A stretch of 64,000 nt of DNA from Woeseia sp037968755 (lineage in GTDB: Bacteria > Pseudomonadota > Gammaproteobacteria > Steroidobacterales > Woeseiaceae). Shown here one piece after another: positions 17,818-27,094 of this stretch. Both the position numbers and the translations under genes were made by a program. The DNA lies in the NCBI GenBank assembly GCA_037968755.1, contig JBBKWB010000110.1, positions 1 through 64,000 of the forward strand, in the 5' to 3' direction. The notes under the pieces were generated by a model. That model was given only the letters and a program-made list of their open reading frames with translations. It did not search any database and was not told the DNA's origin. Position 1 is the stretch's first letter, and each line of letters opens with the position of its first letter.

Positions 17818-18684
17818 ATGAAGAACAAAGCCGCGCACATCGTGGTCGTTGGTTCCGTCAACCTGGACCTGGCCGCACGCGTACAACGTCTTCCGCAAGT
17901 CGGTGAAACCGTGACGGATGGCGAGCTTGGTCGCTACCCAGGCGGCAAAGGTGCCAACCAGGCACTCGCAGCAAAGCGACTCGGAGCAGAGGTCACCTTG
18001 CTGGCCTGCGTAGGTAAAGATGCGGCGGCCGACGAGGCGCTGGCTTTGCTACGTGAGGCAGGTGTCGATCTTGCGCACGTTGCCATCGATCCGGATGTCG
18101 TGACCGGTATGGCACTGATCGCCGTCGATGCGGCTGGCGAAAATCAGATCGTAGTCGCACCCGGTGCGAACCGCAGTTTGGCGCCAGAGCATTTAAACTT
18201 ACCGCCCGCCGATGCCCTGATCTGCCAGTTGGAAGTACGCGTGGACACGCTCCTGCATGCAGCCGCGGTCTTCGAGAAGTTTTTCTGTATCAATCTTGCG
18301 CCGGCACGTGAATTGCCGGACGAGTTGCTGGCGCGCGCCGACCTGATCGTGGTTAATGAAGTAGAAGCGGCGTACTACGGCGAGATAGTCAGAACTCACG
18401 GCGCCCTGGTTGCGATAACCTACGGCAGTCGTGGAGCCGAGTTGTACGACAATGGTCAGAAGGTGGCCGAAGCGCATCCGCCAAAAGTTAACGCCATCGA
18501 TACAACAGGGGCAGGAGACACCTTCACCGCCGCGTTGGTTGTTGCATTGGTGGAAGGTCAGCAATATGAGCAAGCACTGGCGTTTGCCTGTGCAGCCGCC
18601 GCGGCATCAACAGAACAACATGGCGCACAACCGTCGTTGCCGAATCGCGCAATGGCGCTTGCCTTGATGTCGCAGCAGGTTTGA
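17818..18684 (+). CDS. rbsK: Ribokinase (PfkB family)
   Basis: About 288 residues. It phosphorylates ribose with ATP to ribose 5-phosphate. Family motifs: VVGSVNLDLAARVQRLPQ at the N-terminus, GRYPGGKGANQALAAKRLGA (sugar binding) and the catalytic DTTGAGDTFTAALVVAL with the Asp base. ATG 17818 is chosen because the AGG at 17805-17807 is correctly spaced for it, whereas ATG 17809 lies almost on the ribosome site. It ends the operon nupC-nucleoside hydrolase-ribokinase. Confidence 0.93.
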   Translation: MKNKAAHIVVVGSVNLDLAARVQRLPQVGETVTDGELGRYPGGKGANQALAAKRLGAEVTLLACVGKDAAADEALALLREAGVDLAHVAIDPDVVTGMALIAVDAAGENQIVVAPGANRSLAPEHLNLPPADALICQLEVRVDTLLHAAAVFEKFFCINLAPARELPDELLARADLIVVNEVEAAYYGEIVRTHGALVAITYGSRGAELYDNGQKVAEAHPPKVNAIDTTGAGDTFTAALVVALVEGQQYEQALAFACAAAAASTEQHGAQPSLPNRAMALALMSQQV

Positions 18685-18815
18685 TTGCCAGGTCAACGCA
18701 GATGGCGGCAAAGCGGAGTCAGCTGGAACATCACACAATTCGATGACTATCCTTTTTTTCGCCGAATGCGACGCGTCCACAAACTAAGCTTTCCGGCACC
18801 GCTCATCGCATATTC

Positions 18816-19331
18816 CTAATCCAGCAAATTCGCGCGAATTTTGGCGGCCGTGCGCTGCAGGATGTCGGGCGACGTTGGCTGTCGTGCTCTTCGTTCAGCA
18901 TCGCGAGACGAGTCGTGTACAACTCCGGCTTCGCGCCCGGCGGTCTCAAAAACAGTCAATTGCGGAGGGCCGATTCCCCAGTCGCTGCCAGGTTGCCGCG
19001 GGACTACGTGGAAGTGAAAGTGCGGCACCTCCTGGCCACTGTAAACCCCGTTATTCTGATATGTCAGAATGCCTAGCGGTTCGTACGTTGCCATGAGCGC
19101 GTGAGCGAGACGTTGGGCGCCGAGAAATATCGCTAGGCCCTCGTCCGTAGTTACCTCGAGCAATGTACCGACGTGACGTCGGGTAATGACGCAACATTGG
19201 CCCGTCTCGTACTGGTACGGATTGATAACGGTCAGGGCTTCCGGTGATTCCTCGATCACCGCCCACGCCGGATCGCGGCCGGCTATGCCCTCACACAGTT
19301 CGCAGGGTTCCTGTACCGGCATCTCAATCAT
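18816..19331 (-). CDS. HIT-domain nucleotide hydrolase-like protein
   Basis: About 171 residues. A histidine-triad protein with the motif VPHFHFHVVPR near residue 115 and the N-terminal PCELCEGI Cys pair that often binds zinc in this family. HIT proteins hydrolyse nucleoside phosphoramidates or dinucleoside polyphosphates; the substrate here is not known. The start is uncertain: ATG 19331 or 19322 leave a normal length, and no strong Shine-Dalgarno marks either. The longer frame to 19391 adds residues that do not resemble the family. Confidence 0.83.
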   Translation of the reverse strand: MIEMPVQEPCELCEGIAGRDPAWAVIEESPEALTVINPYQYETGQCCVITRRHVGTLLEVTTDEGLAIFLGAQRLAHALMATYEPLGILTYQNNGVYSGQEVPHFHFHVVPRQPGSDWGIGPPQLTVFETAGREAGVVHDSSRDAERRARQPTSPDILQRTAAKIRANLLD

Positions 19332-19566
19332 TGGATTACTCGTCCATTGGTTGGGTAATGAATAATACTGATCGCGTAAGCACATCCGCACCTGATAAAG
19401 ACGACTTCGAGCGGCAGCGCAAGGCAGGCTGGGTCAACTGACCGTTGCAGCCAATTGCAAGTCCGCATCGTGCGACGACCCGAACGGCTCCTTTCACGAA
19501 TAGCGGCCGCTCAATTGGCAAAGTTTTGAACATGCCGTGAGTTCGCGGTCGGCCATAAGCGGGCGG

Positions 19567-19920
19567 TCAGGGACATGCAAGATCCCTCGGCCTTAAGGCC
19601 AAGCGCCGAAAACGCTTCTCGTCTGCGGTACAGACCTTTTCCCCTGCCAAATCACCGACAACGGCGTTGATCATCACATTGAGCCATGTTGGCAAATCGC
19701 CTCGAAGCTGGTAGTAGATCCAGTTCGCGTCCCTACGATCACTGAGTAATTTTATTCCTTTCAGACTGGCGAGGGCTTTTGATGCAGAAGGCTGGCTGAT
19801 TTGGAGTGCTTCTGCCAACTCGCAAACACAGATTTCCTCGTTCGTTGCTAGCAAGTACAGGCAGCGCAATCGAACCTGGTTGCTCAGGGCGGCGAACACT
19901 TTCGTCTTTTCTATATGCAC
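19567..19920 (-). CDS. arsR: ArsR-family transcriptional repressor
   Basis: A 117-residue winged-helix repressor. The motif EEICVCELAEALQISQPSASKAL has the two Cys (CVC) of the classical As(III) site in the alpha-3 helix followed by the DNA-recognition helix. A third Cys ligand is not evident; Cys19 in RLRCLYLL is nearby. It is divergent from arsC with an 85-base shared promoter region, the standard arrangement for a repressor released by arsenite. The start is GTG. Confidence 0.9.
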   Translation of the reverse strand: MHIEKTKVFAALSNQVRLRCLYLLATNEEICVCELAEALQISQPSASKALASLKGIKLLSDRRDANWIYYQLRGDLPTWLNVMINAVVGDLAGEKVCTADEKRFRRLALRPRDLACP

Positions 19921-19975
19921 TATGTGGAATATACTGTTTATGGAATATGGGAAATATCCTAGCCGAGAAAGCTAA
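19918..19975. promoter_or_regulatory. Candidate ars operator/promoter region
   Basis: The short divergent gap between arsR and arsC is AT-rich against its surroundings and repeats GGAATAT twice (19926-19932 and 19942-19948) plus GAAATAT at 19951. ArsR proteins bind AT-rich interrupted palindromes, so these are reasonable binding sites, but no clean dyad was found. Confidence 0.4.
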
Positions 19976-20005
19976 TATTTTCAAAATAAAAGACAGGAAG
20001 CCGAA

Positions 20006-20488
20006 TTGAAAACCCTATTTTTGTGCACGCACAATGCGTGTCGGAGCATCCTTTGCGAGGCCATCGCCCGTGCTCTTGCCAGTGTCCAGATTGACGTGGC
20101 CAGTGCTGGCAGTGAACCGTCAGGAGAGGTACATCAACAAACGCTACAGCACCTCCAAAAAAGAAATTACCCAACGACCAACCTACACAGCAAGGGTTTT
20201 GATGATGTGGCTGATTTCAAACCCGATGCGGTGATTACCGTTTGCGATCAGGCAGCCAAAGAGTCGTGCCCGGTATGGCTTGGCTCAGCCATCAAAGTGC
20301 ACTGGGGATTACCAGATCCCACACGCCAGTCATCAGCGTTGAAGATGGAAGAGCTGTTTGACGAGGTGATCATTACCATTGAACGACGTATCAAACTTCT
20401 ACTGGCGGAGCCAAACTTGAACTTGCCGCGCCCAAAATTGTACGAATTACTGGCGCGCATTGGGAAGGACAATCATGAGCTTGTTTGA
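20006..20488 (+). CDS. arsC: Arsenate reductase (low-molecular-weight phosphatase type)
   Basis: A 160-residue cytoplasmic enzyme that reduces arsenate to arsenite. The P-loop CTHNACRS (C-X5-R) at residues 7-14 identifies the LMW-PTP fold, and the later VCDQAAKESCPV supplies the resolving Cys pair of thioredoxin-linked ArsC. The start is TTG with AGGAAG 5 bases before it. The end overlaps the acr3 start by 14 bases. Confidence 0.93.
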   Translation: MKTLFLCTHNACRSILCEAIARALASVQIDVASAGSEPSGEVHQQTLQHLQKRNYPTTNLHSKGFDDVADFKPDAVITVCDQAAKESCPVWLGSAIKVHWGLPDPTRQSSALKMEELFDEVIITIERRIKLLLAEPNLNLPRPKLYELLARIGKDNHELV

Positions 20489-21503
20489 GCGTTATCTGTC
20501 GGTTTGGGTAGGGCTCTGCATCGTGGCAGGGGTTTCGCTGGGAAATTTATTGCCCGGCGGATTTCAGGTCATCGCACAGCTTGAGTACGCTCATGTCAAC
20601 CTGGTCGTCGCTGTTCTCATTTGGGTGATGATTTATCCAATGATGGTGCAGATCGATTTTTCGGCCATCAAAGATGTTGGTAAGAAGCCGAAGGGGCTTA
20701 TTCTGACACTTGTTGTGAATTGGCTAATCAAACCATTCACCATGGCGGCGTTAGGCTGGCTCTTTTTCAAGGTGCTTTTTGTAGGCTGGGTTGACCCTCA
20801 ATCCGCGACGGAATACATCGCTGGAATGATATTGCTGGGAGTTGCTCCTTGCACGGCGATGGTATTTGTATGGAGTCAGCTAACCGACGGCGATCCGAAC
20901 TACACTCTGGTGCAGGTTTCAGTGAACGACATCATTATGGTGTTCGCTTTTGCACCGCTCGCCGCGCTACTACTTGGCGTAACAGATATTACTGTGCCGT
21001 GGGAAACCCTGCTGCTTTCAGTGGTTCTGTACGTTCTACTTCCACTGATTGCAGGCGCACTCACTCGCCGTCGAATTGAAAAGAACGGGGACAACGGCCA
21101 GGTCGAGGCGTTTGTCAGCAAGCTAAAGCCATGGTCGGTGATTGGGTTACTGGCCACCGTGGTGTTGCTATTCGGGTTTCAAGCCGAAAAGATTATCAAT
21201 GAACCTGTGGTGATCGTGCTTATTGCGATACCGCTGCTAATCCAGACCTATGGCATCTTTGCTATTGCCTATGGCGGAGCAAAGGCAATGAAGTTGCCCC
21301 ACAATATTGCGGCTCCGGCATGTCTCATCGGCACTTCGAATTTCTTTGAGTTGGCGGTAGCTGTTGCCATATCGCTTTTTGGCTTGAATTCAGGGGCAGC
21401 GCTGGCTACCGTGGTGGGCGTCCTTGTCGAAGTTCCTGTGATGCTGTCGCTTGTCGCGATAGTCAATCGGACAGGTCATTGGTTCACGGACAATCAGGCC
21501 TGA
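20475..21503 (+). CDS. acr3: Arsenite efflux transporter, ACR3 family
   Basis: About 342 residues and ten predicted membrane helices. It exports As(III) from the cytoplasm. IDFSAIKDVGKKPKG, NWLIKPFTMAALGWLFF and GVAPCTAMVFVWSQLTDGDPNYTL, including the conserved Cys in APCTAMV, are characteristic of ACR3. ATG 20475 is chosen because GGAAGGA lies 6 bases upstream. It is the last gene of the arsenic cassette. Confidence 0.95.
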   Translation: MSLFERYLSVWVGLCIVAGVSLGNLLPGGFQVIAQLEYAHVNLVVAVLIWVMIYPMMVQIDFSAIKDVGKKPKGLILTLVVNWLIKPFTMAALGWLFFKVLFVGWVDPQSATEYIAGMILLGVAPCTAMVFVWSQLTDGDPNYTLVQVSVNDIIMVFAFAPLAALLLGVTDITVPWETLLLSVVLYVLLPLIAGALTRRRIEKNGDNGQVEAFVSKLKPWSVIGLLATVVLLFGFQAEKIINEPVVIVLIAIPLLIQTYGIFAIAYGGAKAMKLPHNIAAPACLIGTSNFFELAVAVAISLFGLNSGAALATVVGVLVEVPVMLSLVAIVNRTGHWFTDNQA

Positions 21504-21685
21504 CACCTGGGAAAGATAATTTGCTCAATTGCCTGAAGGAGCCGTTCGTCGACGGATAGTGCAGCGCGTTGTTCGAACGCAACTACCGATCCCCAACGCT
21601 ATGAACTACTGGTCGATAGTGACGAGAATTCGCTGCCAACGCCACGGCTCCAGGTCTTCCACCAACAAAGGCGTCGAGCGGTATT

Positions 21686-22669
21686 TTACTTCGTTGCCTG
21701 CGGCCTTCCCGGCCAGTTACCGAACTGCATCTCAAACTCTATTCCCACTCCAACAACAGGTTCTCGTTCTTCGATCAAAAATTCACGTGGCCAACTCAGG
21801 TAGGTCAGATATTCAATGAACAACCACTCCCGCAGTATGTTACGCCGGAACCGCAACTCGACACCGTAGTCCCTGACTGGCACCTCGGCATCGGTTTCAC
21901 CGGTGCTGTAAATCGCGTATGACATTGCGCTGTTCCTGGCCAGATTTTGATAGGCGATAAGTTTGCTTGTCCAGGCCACTCCGTCGGCATCCTCTTCGAC
22001 GACCGCAACCGACCAGAAGCGAAGCAGCCAGTCTTCGTTCACCGCATGATCGATCGTGTTCTTTAAGGACAGACCCGCTCCTCGCTGGCTTTGCACAAAG
22101 ACCCGCGGTTCGAGACGCCACAGCCAGTCGTCACCGAAATTCTTGTTCCGGTGATAAGTCGCCCTCACGAACGGTTCCAAAGGTGTTGTCAGCTTCACTC
22201 CGGTACCGAAGGACCAGCCCCGCCTCAAACTGGCGTCTCGCGTGTAGCCGAGACCAAGCAACCAATCGTCGTCTTCAAAATCGTTGAAGCGGCTTGGCAA
22301 CGAATCGATAGTGTCAACGCCGGAGCCATCAACGAGTTCGTCCGCCTCGCCTCTGCCGAATATCAAGCTGGTACGTTCATTAATCGCAGGAAGTGCTACG
22401 CGGGCCTTTAGACGAACGCGCTCCCTCATGCCTTCTCTCTCATCCCACCGTCCCCCGGCAGATAAACGACCGCGCGAAACGGTCGCCTGTTCCTCAACAT
22501 CCGCCGAGCCAAAAAAGCTGTCGACCTTTTGTGCTACGCCGGATGTTAAGCCACTGACCGCTTGTTGTGTCCGATCCAGGAGCGGGGTCTTCTCCCGCAC
22601 TTCGGTGGTTTTTCGGCTTGCGCAACTCACCAGCGCCGCAGCGATAAGTACGTAGATCAGGTTGCGCAT
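21686..22669 (-). CDS. Predicted outer-membrane lipoprotein, function unknown
   Basis: About 327 residues from ATG 22669. The signal NLIYVLIAAALVSCASR ends in a lipobox. After a short variable linker the sequence is rich in alternating strands with many aromatic and Arg/Asp residues (GWSFGTGVKLTTPLEPFVRATYHRN cut into strands; REWLFIEYLTYLSWPREF), and it ends in a membrane-strand-like VGVGIEFEMQFGNW. This looks like a beta-barrel or beta-rich outer-membrane protein. No family name can be given. It has no apparent tie to the arsenic genes that converge on it. Confidence 0.65.
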   Translation of the reverse strand: MRNLIYVLIAAALVSCASRKTTEVREKTPLLDRTQQAVSGLTSGVAQKVDSFFGSADVEEQATVSRGRLSAGGRWDEREGMRERVRLKARVALPAINERTSLIFGRGEADELVDGSGVDTIDSLPSRFNDFEDDDWLLGLGYTRDASLRRGWSFGTGVKLTTPLEPFVRATYHRNKNFGDDWLWRLEPRVFVQSQRGAGLSLKNTIDHAVNEDWLLRFWSVAVVEEDADGVAWTSKLIAYQNLARNSAMSYAIYSTGETDAEVPVRDYGVELRFRRNILREWLFIEYLTYLSWPREFLIEEREPVVGVGIEFEMQFGNWPGRPQATK

Positions 22670-22895
22670 GATCACGGCTGCAATACCCTCCAAGTCACTT
22701 ATCGGACGCCGCAAACCCATTCTTCAGCCTGCCCTGTAAAGGAATTCTCTCTTGAGTTCGGATTCTACCTTGGGTTGGCGGGTTTACCCCATACATTGAG
22801 TGATGCAGCATTCACGTCAATATATCGGGGACCGCTCGTGTCCAAAAAAGGTGTCCAAAAAGGTGTCAGAAGCTGCTGTCAGTATTCGAGAGAAA

Positions 22896-23387
22896 CTAGT
22901 TGCCTGGCGCGGTACGGCAGCCTGTCTTCTCTACGGTCCACATGAAGTTCGCGATCTTCCACGCTCCGTCGATTTTGACAAGATCTGTAGCGTCCACACC
23001 GCAATGTGAAAACTCACCGTCTGTCCAAAACTCGTACTCACCCCAAACGACGGCGATCGGACCGCGAATCAATACGGTGGGAGCCGCTGTCCAGCGCTCA
23101 ACATACTCATGACCATCAGGGGCCAGATCCGCTATGAATTTTTCATTATTCGAAATCCGCATTTCCAGCTTTCCTGGCTGCTCGTCCGGGTTTGGCCGAA
23201 ATGAAAGCGTTGTGCCTTCTGCCAACTGGATCGCGCGCCAATCGTCCGGCCTGCTCGATCGCACAGCCGCGAATGCCTTTTCCATGACCTCGAGAATCGC
23301 TTCGCGTTCGCTCGTCTCAGCCTCGATCGAATCCGCGTGCAGGAACAGGAAAACAGATGTCAGGCAAAGCAGGGTGCGAATTAGCAT
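22896..23387 (-). CDS. Exported SnoaL/NTF2-like protein
   Basis: A 163-residue protein with an N-terminal signal peptide (MLIRTLLCLTSVFLFLHADS). The mature part has the NTF2-like pattern: an N-terminal helix (EREAILEVMEKAFAAVRS), a segment ending WTAAPTVLIRGPIAVVWGEYEFW and a final strand pair DLVKIDGAWKIANFMWTVEK. Such folds bind small molecules or act as isomerases; no catalytic residues can be named. It stands alone. Confidence 0.65.
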   Translation of the reverse strand: MLIRTLLCLTSVFLFLHADSIEAETSEREAILEVMEKAFAAVRSSRPDDWRAIQLAEGTTLSFRPNPDEQPGKLEMRISNNEKFIADLAPDGHEYVERWTAAPTVLIRGPIAVVWGEYEFWTDGEFSHCGVDATDLVKIDGAWKIANFMWTVEKTGCRTAPGN

Positions 23388-23615
23388 GGTTCAGGTTTCC
23401 CCGTTTATGGCGACTAAGTACTGTAGGTAGAAGGAAGGAAAGAGGATTTAACGAATGTCTGATTCGTGTCACCTGCCGTCATTCTAACTCAATTCAGGCG
23501 GCCCCTTAGTTAGGTCAGAAGCGGACTATCGAAATCGCAAAAGACCGGCCCAAATTCTCACTTGTAGTCGAGTATGCCAACTCTGTGTATCCGATCGATC
23601 ACAGTGATGAGCCAC

Positions 23616-23837
23616 TTAACCGTCAGGTTGCAGGTGAACGACAAAGTTTTCACCGCCGAATTCAATGACGTCATCCGCCACTATCTGTTTTCGCTTGCGG
23701 AGCTCTTTGGCCCCGTTGACCTTTACCTGACCGTCGGCAATTAACATTTTTGCCTCTCCCCCGGTACTGGCCATCCCTTCGAATTTAAGAATCTTGAAAA
23801 GCTCGACTGGCTGTTTTGTCAGAACTATTTCTTTCAT
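23616..23837 (-). CDS. S4-domain RNA-binding protein (YbcJ-like)
   Basis: About 73 residues from ATG 23837. The segment ELFKILKFEGMASTGGEAKMLIADGQVKVNG is a complete S4 fold, with the KVNG turn and the following RKRKQI typical of small stand-alone S4 proteins such as YbcJ. It probably binds structured RNA. A GTG three codons earlier is an alternative start. Confidence 0.85.
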   Translation of the reverse strand: MKEIVLTKQPVELFKILKFEGMASTGGEAKMLIADGQVKVNGAKELRKRKQIVADDVIEFGGENFVVHLQPDG

Positions 23838-24002
23838 TACGGTCACCGGATTACATGCTCCTGGGTTGATCTCGACTGGCTACTTTGGGTCGGTAGCAGG
23901 CGATTTCGCGAAACTTGCCTCTTTGCTTGCATTGGCGAGTATAGCGGACCCCGACTATCTGCCTGCCGTGGTCAGGCTACGGGTGCCACAATGAAACGGG
24001 CG

Positions 24003-24404
24003 CTACTGCTCGAGGCGAAACGACGCGGGCAGCAGCTCGGCCATTGAGTAGCTGACGATCTTGCTGTTGTCGTCGAGCAGTAGAATTCGGGTGTTCTCGT
24101 CCGCAAACTCGTGAATGCGCTGGCGGCAGCCGCCGCAGGGGGCGCAGGCTTCCAGCGCCTTGCGACCGCCGACCGCGGCAATTACCGCAATGCGTTTGCC
24201 GCCTGCTGCGACCATTGCGCTGATTGCACCGGCTTCGGCGCAGGCGCCCAATGGAAACGAGGAGTTCTCTACGTTGCAGCCGACGTGCAATCGACCCAGT
24301 TCATCGACCAGCGCTGAGCCTACGAGGAAACGCGAGTAGGGCGCATAAGCCTGTTCGCGTACGCGCGTCGCCGCGTCAATTAATTGCTGGTCATTTAACT
24401 TCAT
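24003..24404 (-). CDS. cdd: Cytidine deaminase
   Basis: A 133-residue zinc enzyme that converts cytidine or deoxycytidine to the uridine form. The catalytic motif is intact: GCNVENSSFPLGACAEAGAI (Cys-Ala-Glu) and CAPCGGCRQRIHEF (Cys-x-x-Cys). Length is that of the small tetrameric class. It lies 17 bases after preA as the last gene of the pyrimidine operon, so it feeds cytosine nucleosides into the uracil pathway. Confidence 0.97.
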   Translation of the reverse strand: MKLNDQQLIDAATRVREQAYAPYSRFLVGSALVDELGRLHVGCNVENSSFPLGACAEAGAISAMVAAGGKRIAVIAAVGGRKALEACAPCGGCRQRIHEFADENTRILLLDDNSKIVSYSMAELLPASFRLEQ

Positions 24405-24421
24405 GGCGGTCTCTTGTTCCC

Positions 24422-25723
24422 TTAGCTGCTCTTGCGCATCGGGTTGTTCGGGTGCGTGGTCCAGTCTGCTTTCTCGCTGCGGATAGGTTGACCGGTGCGC
24501 GGGTCTTTGCCCGACGTCAGCGGCTGCATCGTAATACAGCTATCGACCGGGCACACGCTAACGCAGAGATTGCAGCCTACGCATTCTTCGTCAATGACTT
24601 CGAAATGCCGTTTGCCGTTAACCGTATGCGTGATTGCCTGGTGCGAGGTATCTTCACAAACGATATGGCAGCGGCCGCACTGGATGCACAGGTCCTGGTT
24701 GATGACGGCTTTCTCAACGTAGTTGAGGTTCAGGTATTGCCAGTCAGTGACGCTGGGCACGGCTTTGCCGACGAGTTCACTAACGGAGGTCATGCCCTTG
24801 CTGTCAAGAAACCGACTGAGGCCGTCAGTCAGGTCGTCGATGATTTTGAAGCCGTAGACCATTGCTGCGGTGCAGACCTGTACGTTGCTCGCACCGAGAG
24901 CGATAAAGTCCACGGCGTCGCGCCAGTCGCTGATGCCGCCGATGCCGGAGATCGGCAGTTTCGCAGTCTCTGCCGTGCGCGCAATCTCGGCAACCATGTG
25001 CAGGGCGATAGGCTTCACCGCTTCGCCGCAGTAGCCGCCGTGCGAGCCTTTGCCGTCCGTTGTCGGGGACATCGTCAAGGTGTCGTAGTTGACGCCCATA
25101 ATTGAATTGATGGTGTTGATCAGCGACACGGCATCCGCGCCGCCGTTCTGTGCGGCCTTGGCTGGCGGCAGGATGTTGGTCACGTTCGGCGTGAGTTTTA
25201 CAATGACCGGAGTGCTTGCGTATTTCTTCGCCCACTCCGCTGCCATCTGGATGTATTCCGGCACCTGGCCAACGGCAGCACCCATGCCGCGCTCCGACAT
25301 GCCATGCGGGCAACCAAAGTTGAGTTCGAAGCCGTCAACGCCGGTGTCTTCAATCATCGGGATGAACTTCGCCCAGGTGGGCTCGTTCATCGGCAGCATG
25401 ACCGATGCAATCAGTGCGCGGTCCGGCCAGTCTTTCTTGATCTGTCGCAACTCGTCGAGGTTGGTCTGTAACGGACGGTCGGTGATCAATTCAATGTTAT
25501 TAAAGCCAATGACCCGGCGATCGTTGCTGTGCAGCGCGCCATAGCGCGGACCATTGACGTTGACGATTGGTGGGTCTTCGCCCAGTGTTTTCCATACCGC
25601 ACCACCCCAACCGGCCTCGAATGCGCGGTTGACGTTGTACGCCTTGTCCGTTGGCGGCGCGGACGCCAGCCAGAACGGGTTGGGCGAGGTGATGCCGAGA
25701 AACGTTGTAGTGAGATCGGCCAT
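24422..25723 (-). CDS. preA: NAD-dependent dihydropyrimidine dehydrogenase, subunit PreA
   Basis: A 433-residue subunit that reduces uracil or thymine to the 5,6-dihydro form. The N-terminal FMN TIM barrel is similar to dihydroorotate dehydrogenase (GFELNFGCPHGMSERGMG with the catalytic Cys loop; KLTPNV; SGIGGISDWRDAV). The C-terminal ferredoxin region carries two 4Fe-4S motifs, CIQCGRCHIVC near residue 347 and CVGCNLCVSVCP near 381. Its start is 3 bases behind the preT stop, consistent with PreTA heterotetramer assembly. Confidence 0.97.
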   Translation of the reverse strand: MADLTTTFLGITSPNPFWLASAPPTDKAYNVNRAFEAGWGGAVWKTLGEDPPIVNVNGPRYGALHSNDRRVIGFNNIELITDRPLQTNLDELRQIKKDWPDRALIASVMLPMNEPTWAKFIPMIEDTGVDGFELNFGCPHGMSERGMGAAVGQVPEYIQMAAEWAKKYASTPVIVKLTPNVTNILPPAKAAQNGGADAVSLINTINSIMGVNYDTLTMSPTTDGKGSHGGYCGEAVKPIALHMVAEIARTAETAKLPISGIGGISDWRDAVDFIALGASNVQVCTAAMVYGFKIIDDLTDGLSRFLDSKGMTSVSELVGKAVPSVTDWQYLNLNYVEKAVINQDLCIQCGRCHIVCEDTSHQAITHTVNGKRHFEVIDEECVGCNLCVSVCPVDSCITMQPLTSGKDPRTGQPIRSEKADWTTHPNNPMRKSS

Positions 25724-25726
25724 GGC

Positions 25727-27082
25727 TCAGGCACCTCCGGCGCGCAATGCGCTGTCGATATCAATAGCGGCGAGCTTGCCGTCCTGCACGGCGCTGACAG
25801 TCAGGTCATCGTGACCGTAAACGCAGTCGCCGCCGGCCCAGATGCCGTCGACCGTGGTGCGCCGATTATCGGCTACAACGAGCTTGCCGCGTTTGCGCTC
25901 GAAATCCTTGAGGCGTATGCCGAGAATCTCGTCGACCGACGTCTGACCGACGGCTTTGAACACGACATCGGCATCGACGCTGAAGCGCTCCCCGGTCCCT
26001 TCAAGCTTTGAATTATCCGCGATCCTGGTCGTCTCAAACTCAACGCCACTCACATGTCCCTCACCGTGGATTTTCACCGGCATCGCAAAGTGGTGAATCA
26101 ATACGCCATTCGTCATGGCTAATTCCTGCTCATACCGGCTGGCCCCCATCTGTTCCGGCCCGCGCCGGTACACAAGGCTGACTTCGTCGGCGCCGAGGCG
26201 TCGGCTTTGCACGGCAATATCAATCGCCGTCATGCCGCCGCCGATAACAACAATGCGACGACCTACAGCAAGCTTGCCGAGATCGTCGGCCTGGCGCAGC
26301 TCGGCGATGTAGTCGACAGCGTTCAGTACGCCGTCGAGGCCTTCGCCCTCGATGCCCAGTTCATTCACGCCACCGAGCCCGAATCCGAGGAACACGGCGT
26401 CATACTCATCACTCAGGTCATCCAGCGTGAACTCCCGTCCCAGAGCTTGCCGGTTGCGTATCTCGATGCCGCCTATCGCAAGAATGAACTCCACTTCCGA
26501 TTGCGCAAAATTCTCGACCGTCTTGTAGGCAGCGATGCCGTATTCGTTCAGCCCGCCCGGCTTGTCGTCACGATTGAACACCACGACGTCGTGGCCGAGC
26601 ATCGACAGCCGATGCGCACAGGAGAGTCCGGCAGGGCCGCCACCGACGACCGCTACGCGCTTGCCACTGGTTGGCTGGCGAGTGAACGGATGCTTGCCGG
26701 AGCTCAGCACCGGGTCGGTGGCGTAGCGCTGCAGCAGGCCAATGCGCACGGGCTGATCTTCATGGGAATGCCGCACGCAGGCTTCTTCGCACAACACTTC
26801 AGTCGGGCAGACACGGGCACACATGCCGCCCATAATGTTTTCTTTCAGGATGGTGTGCGCCGAACCCGGAATATTGTCGCTGCGAATTTTTTGGATAAAG
26901 CCCGGGATATCGATATCCGTCGGGCAAGCGGTCGTGCACGGCGCGTCGTAACAAAAGTAACAGCGATCTGCTTCGATAAGCGCTTCCGAACGCGACAGCG
27001 GCTCGTGCAGATCGGCGAAATTCTCCGCGAGCTGCTTAGGTGGCAGGCGGCCGGGACGAATGTCTGCTTTGTCGATAGCCAT
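25727..27082 (-). CDS. preT: NAD-dependent dihydropyrimidine dehydrogenase, subunit PreT
   Basis: A 451-residue electron-input subunit. Order of elements: N-terminal Fe-S segment CYFCYDAPCTTACPTDIDIP (from residue 41), a second Cys cluster MCARVCPTEVLCEEACV, FAD-binding VAVVGGGPAGLSCAHRL, and NAD-binding IVVIGGGMTAIDIAVQS, ending in a GDCVYGHDDLTVSAVQDGK FAD motif. It is homologous to the N-terminal part of mammalian DPD and to the small subunit of glutamate synthase. It passes NADH electrons to PreA. Confidence 0.97.
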   Translation of the reverse strand: MAIDKADIRPGRLPPKQLAENFADLHEPLSRSEALIEADRCYFCYDAPCTTACPTDIDIPGFIQKIRSDNIPGSAHTILKENIMGGMCARVCPTEVLCEEACVRHSHEDQPVRIGLLQRYATDPVLSSGKHPFTRQPTSGKRVAVVGGGPAGLSCAHRLSMLGHDVVVFNRDDKPGGLNEYGIAAYKTVENFAQSEVEFILAIGGIEIRNRQALGREFTLDDLSDEYDAVFLGFGLGGVNELGIEGEGLDGVLNAVDYIAELRQADDLGKLAVGRRIVVIGGGMTAIDIAVQSRRLGADEVSLVYRRGPEQMGASRYEQELAMTNGVLIHHFAMPVKIHGEGHVSGVEFETTRIADNSKLEGTGERFSVDADVVFKAVGQTSVDEILGIRLKDFERKRGKLVVADNRRTTVDGIWAGGDCVYGHDDLTVSAVQDGKLAAIDIDSALRAGGA

Positions 27083-27094
27083 ATCGCCGCCGTC

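Noticed and set aside
19358..19441. Possible 27-residue peptide (MNNTDRVST...) between HIT and arsR genes
   Set aside because: Too short, no clear ribosome site, no family; cannot be supported.
24224..25105. Plus-strand frame of 293 codons opposite cdd/preA
   Set aside because: Shadow of well-supported minus-strand genes.
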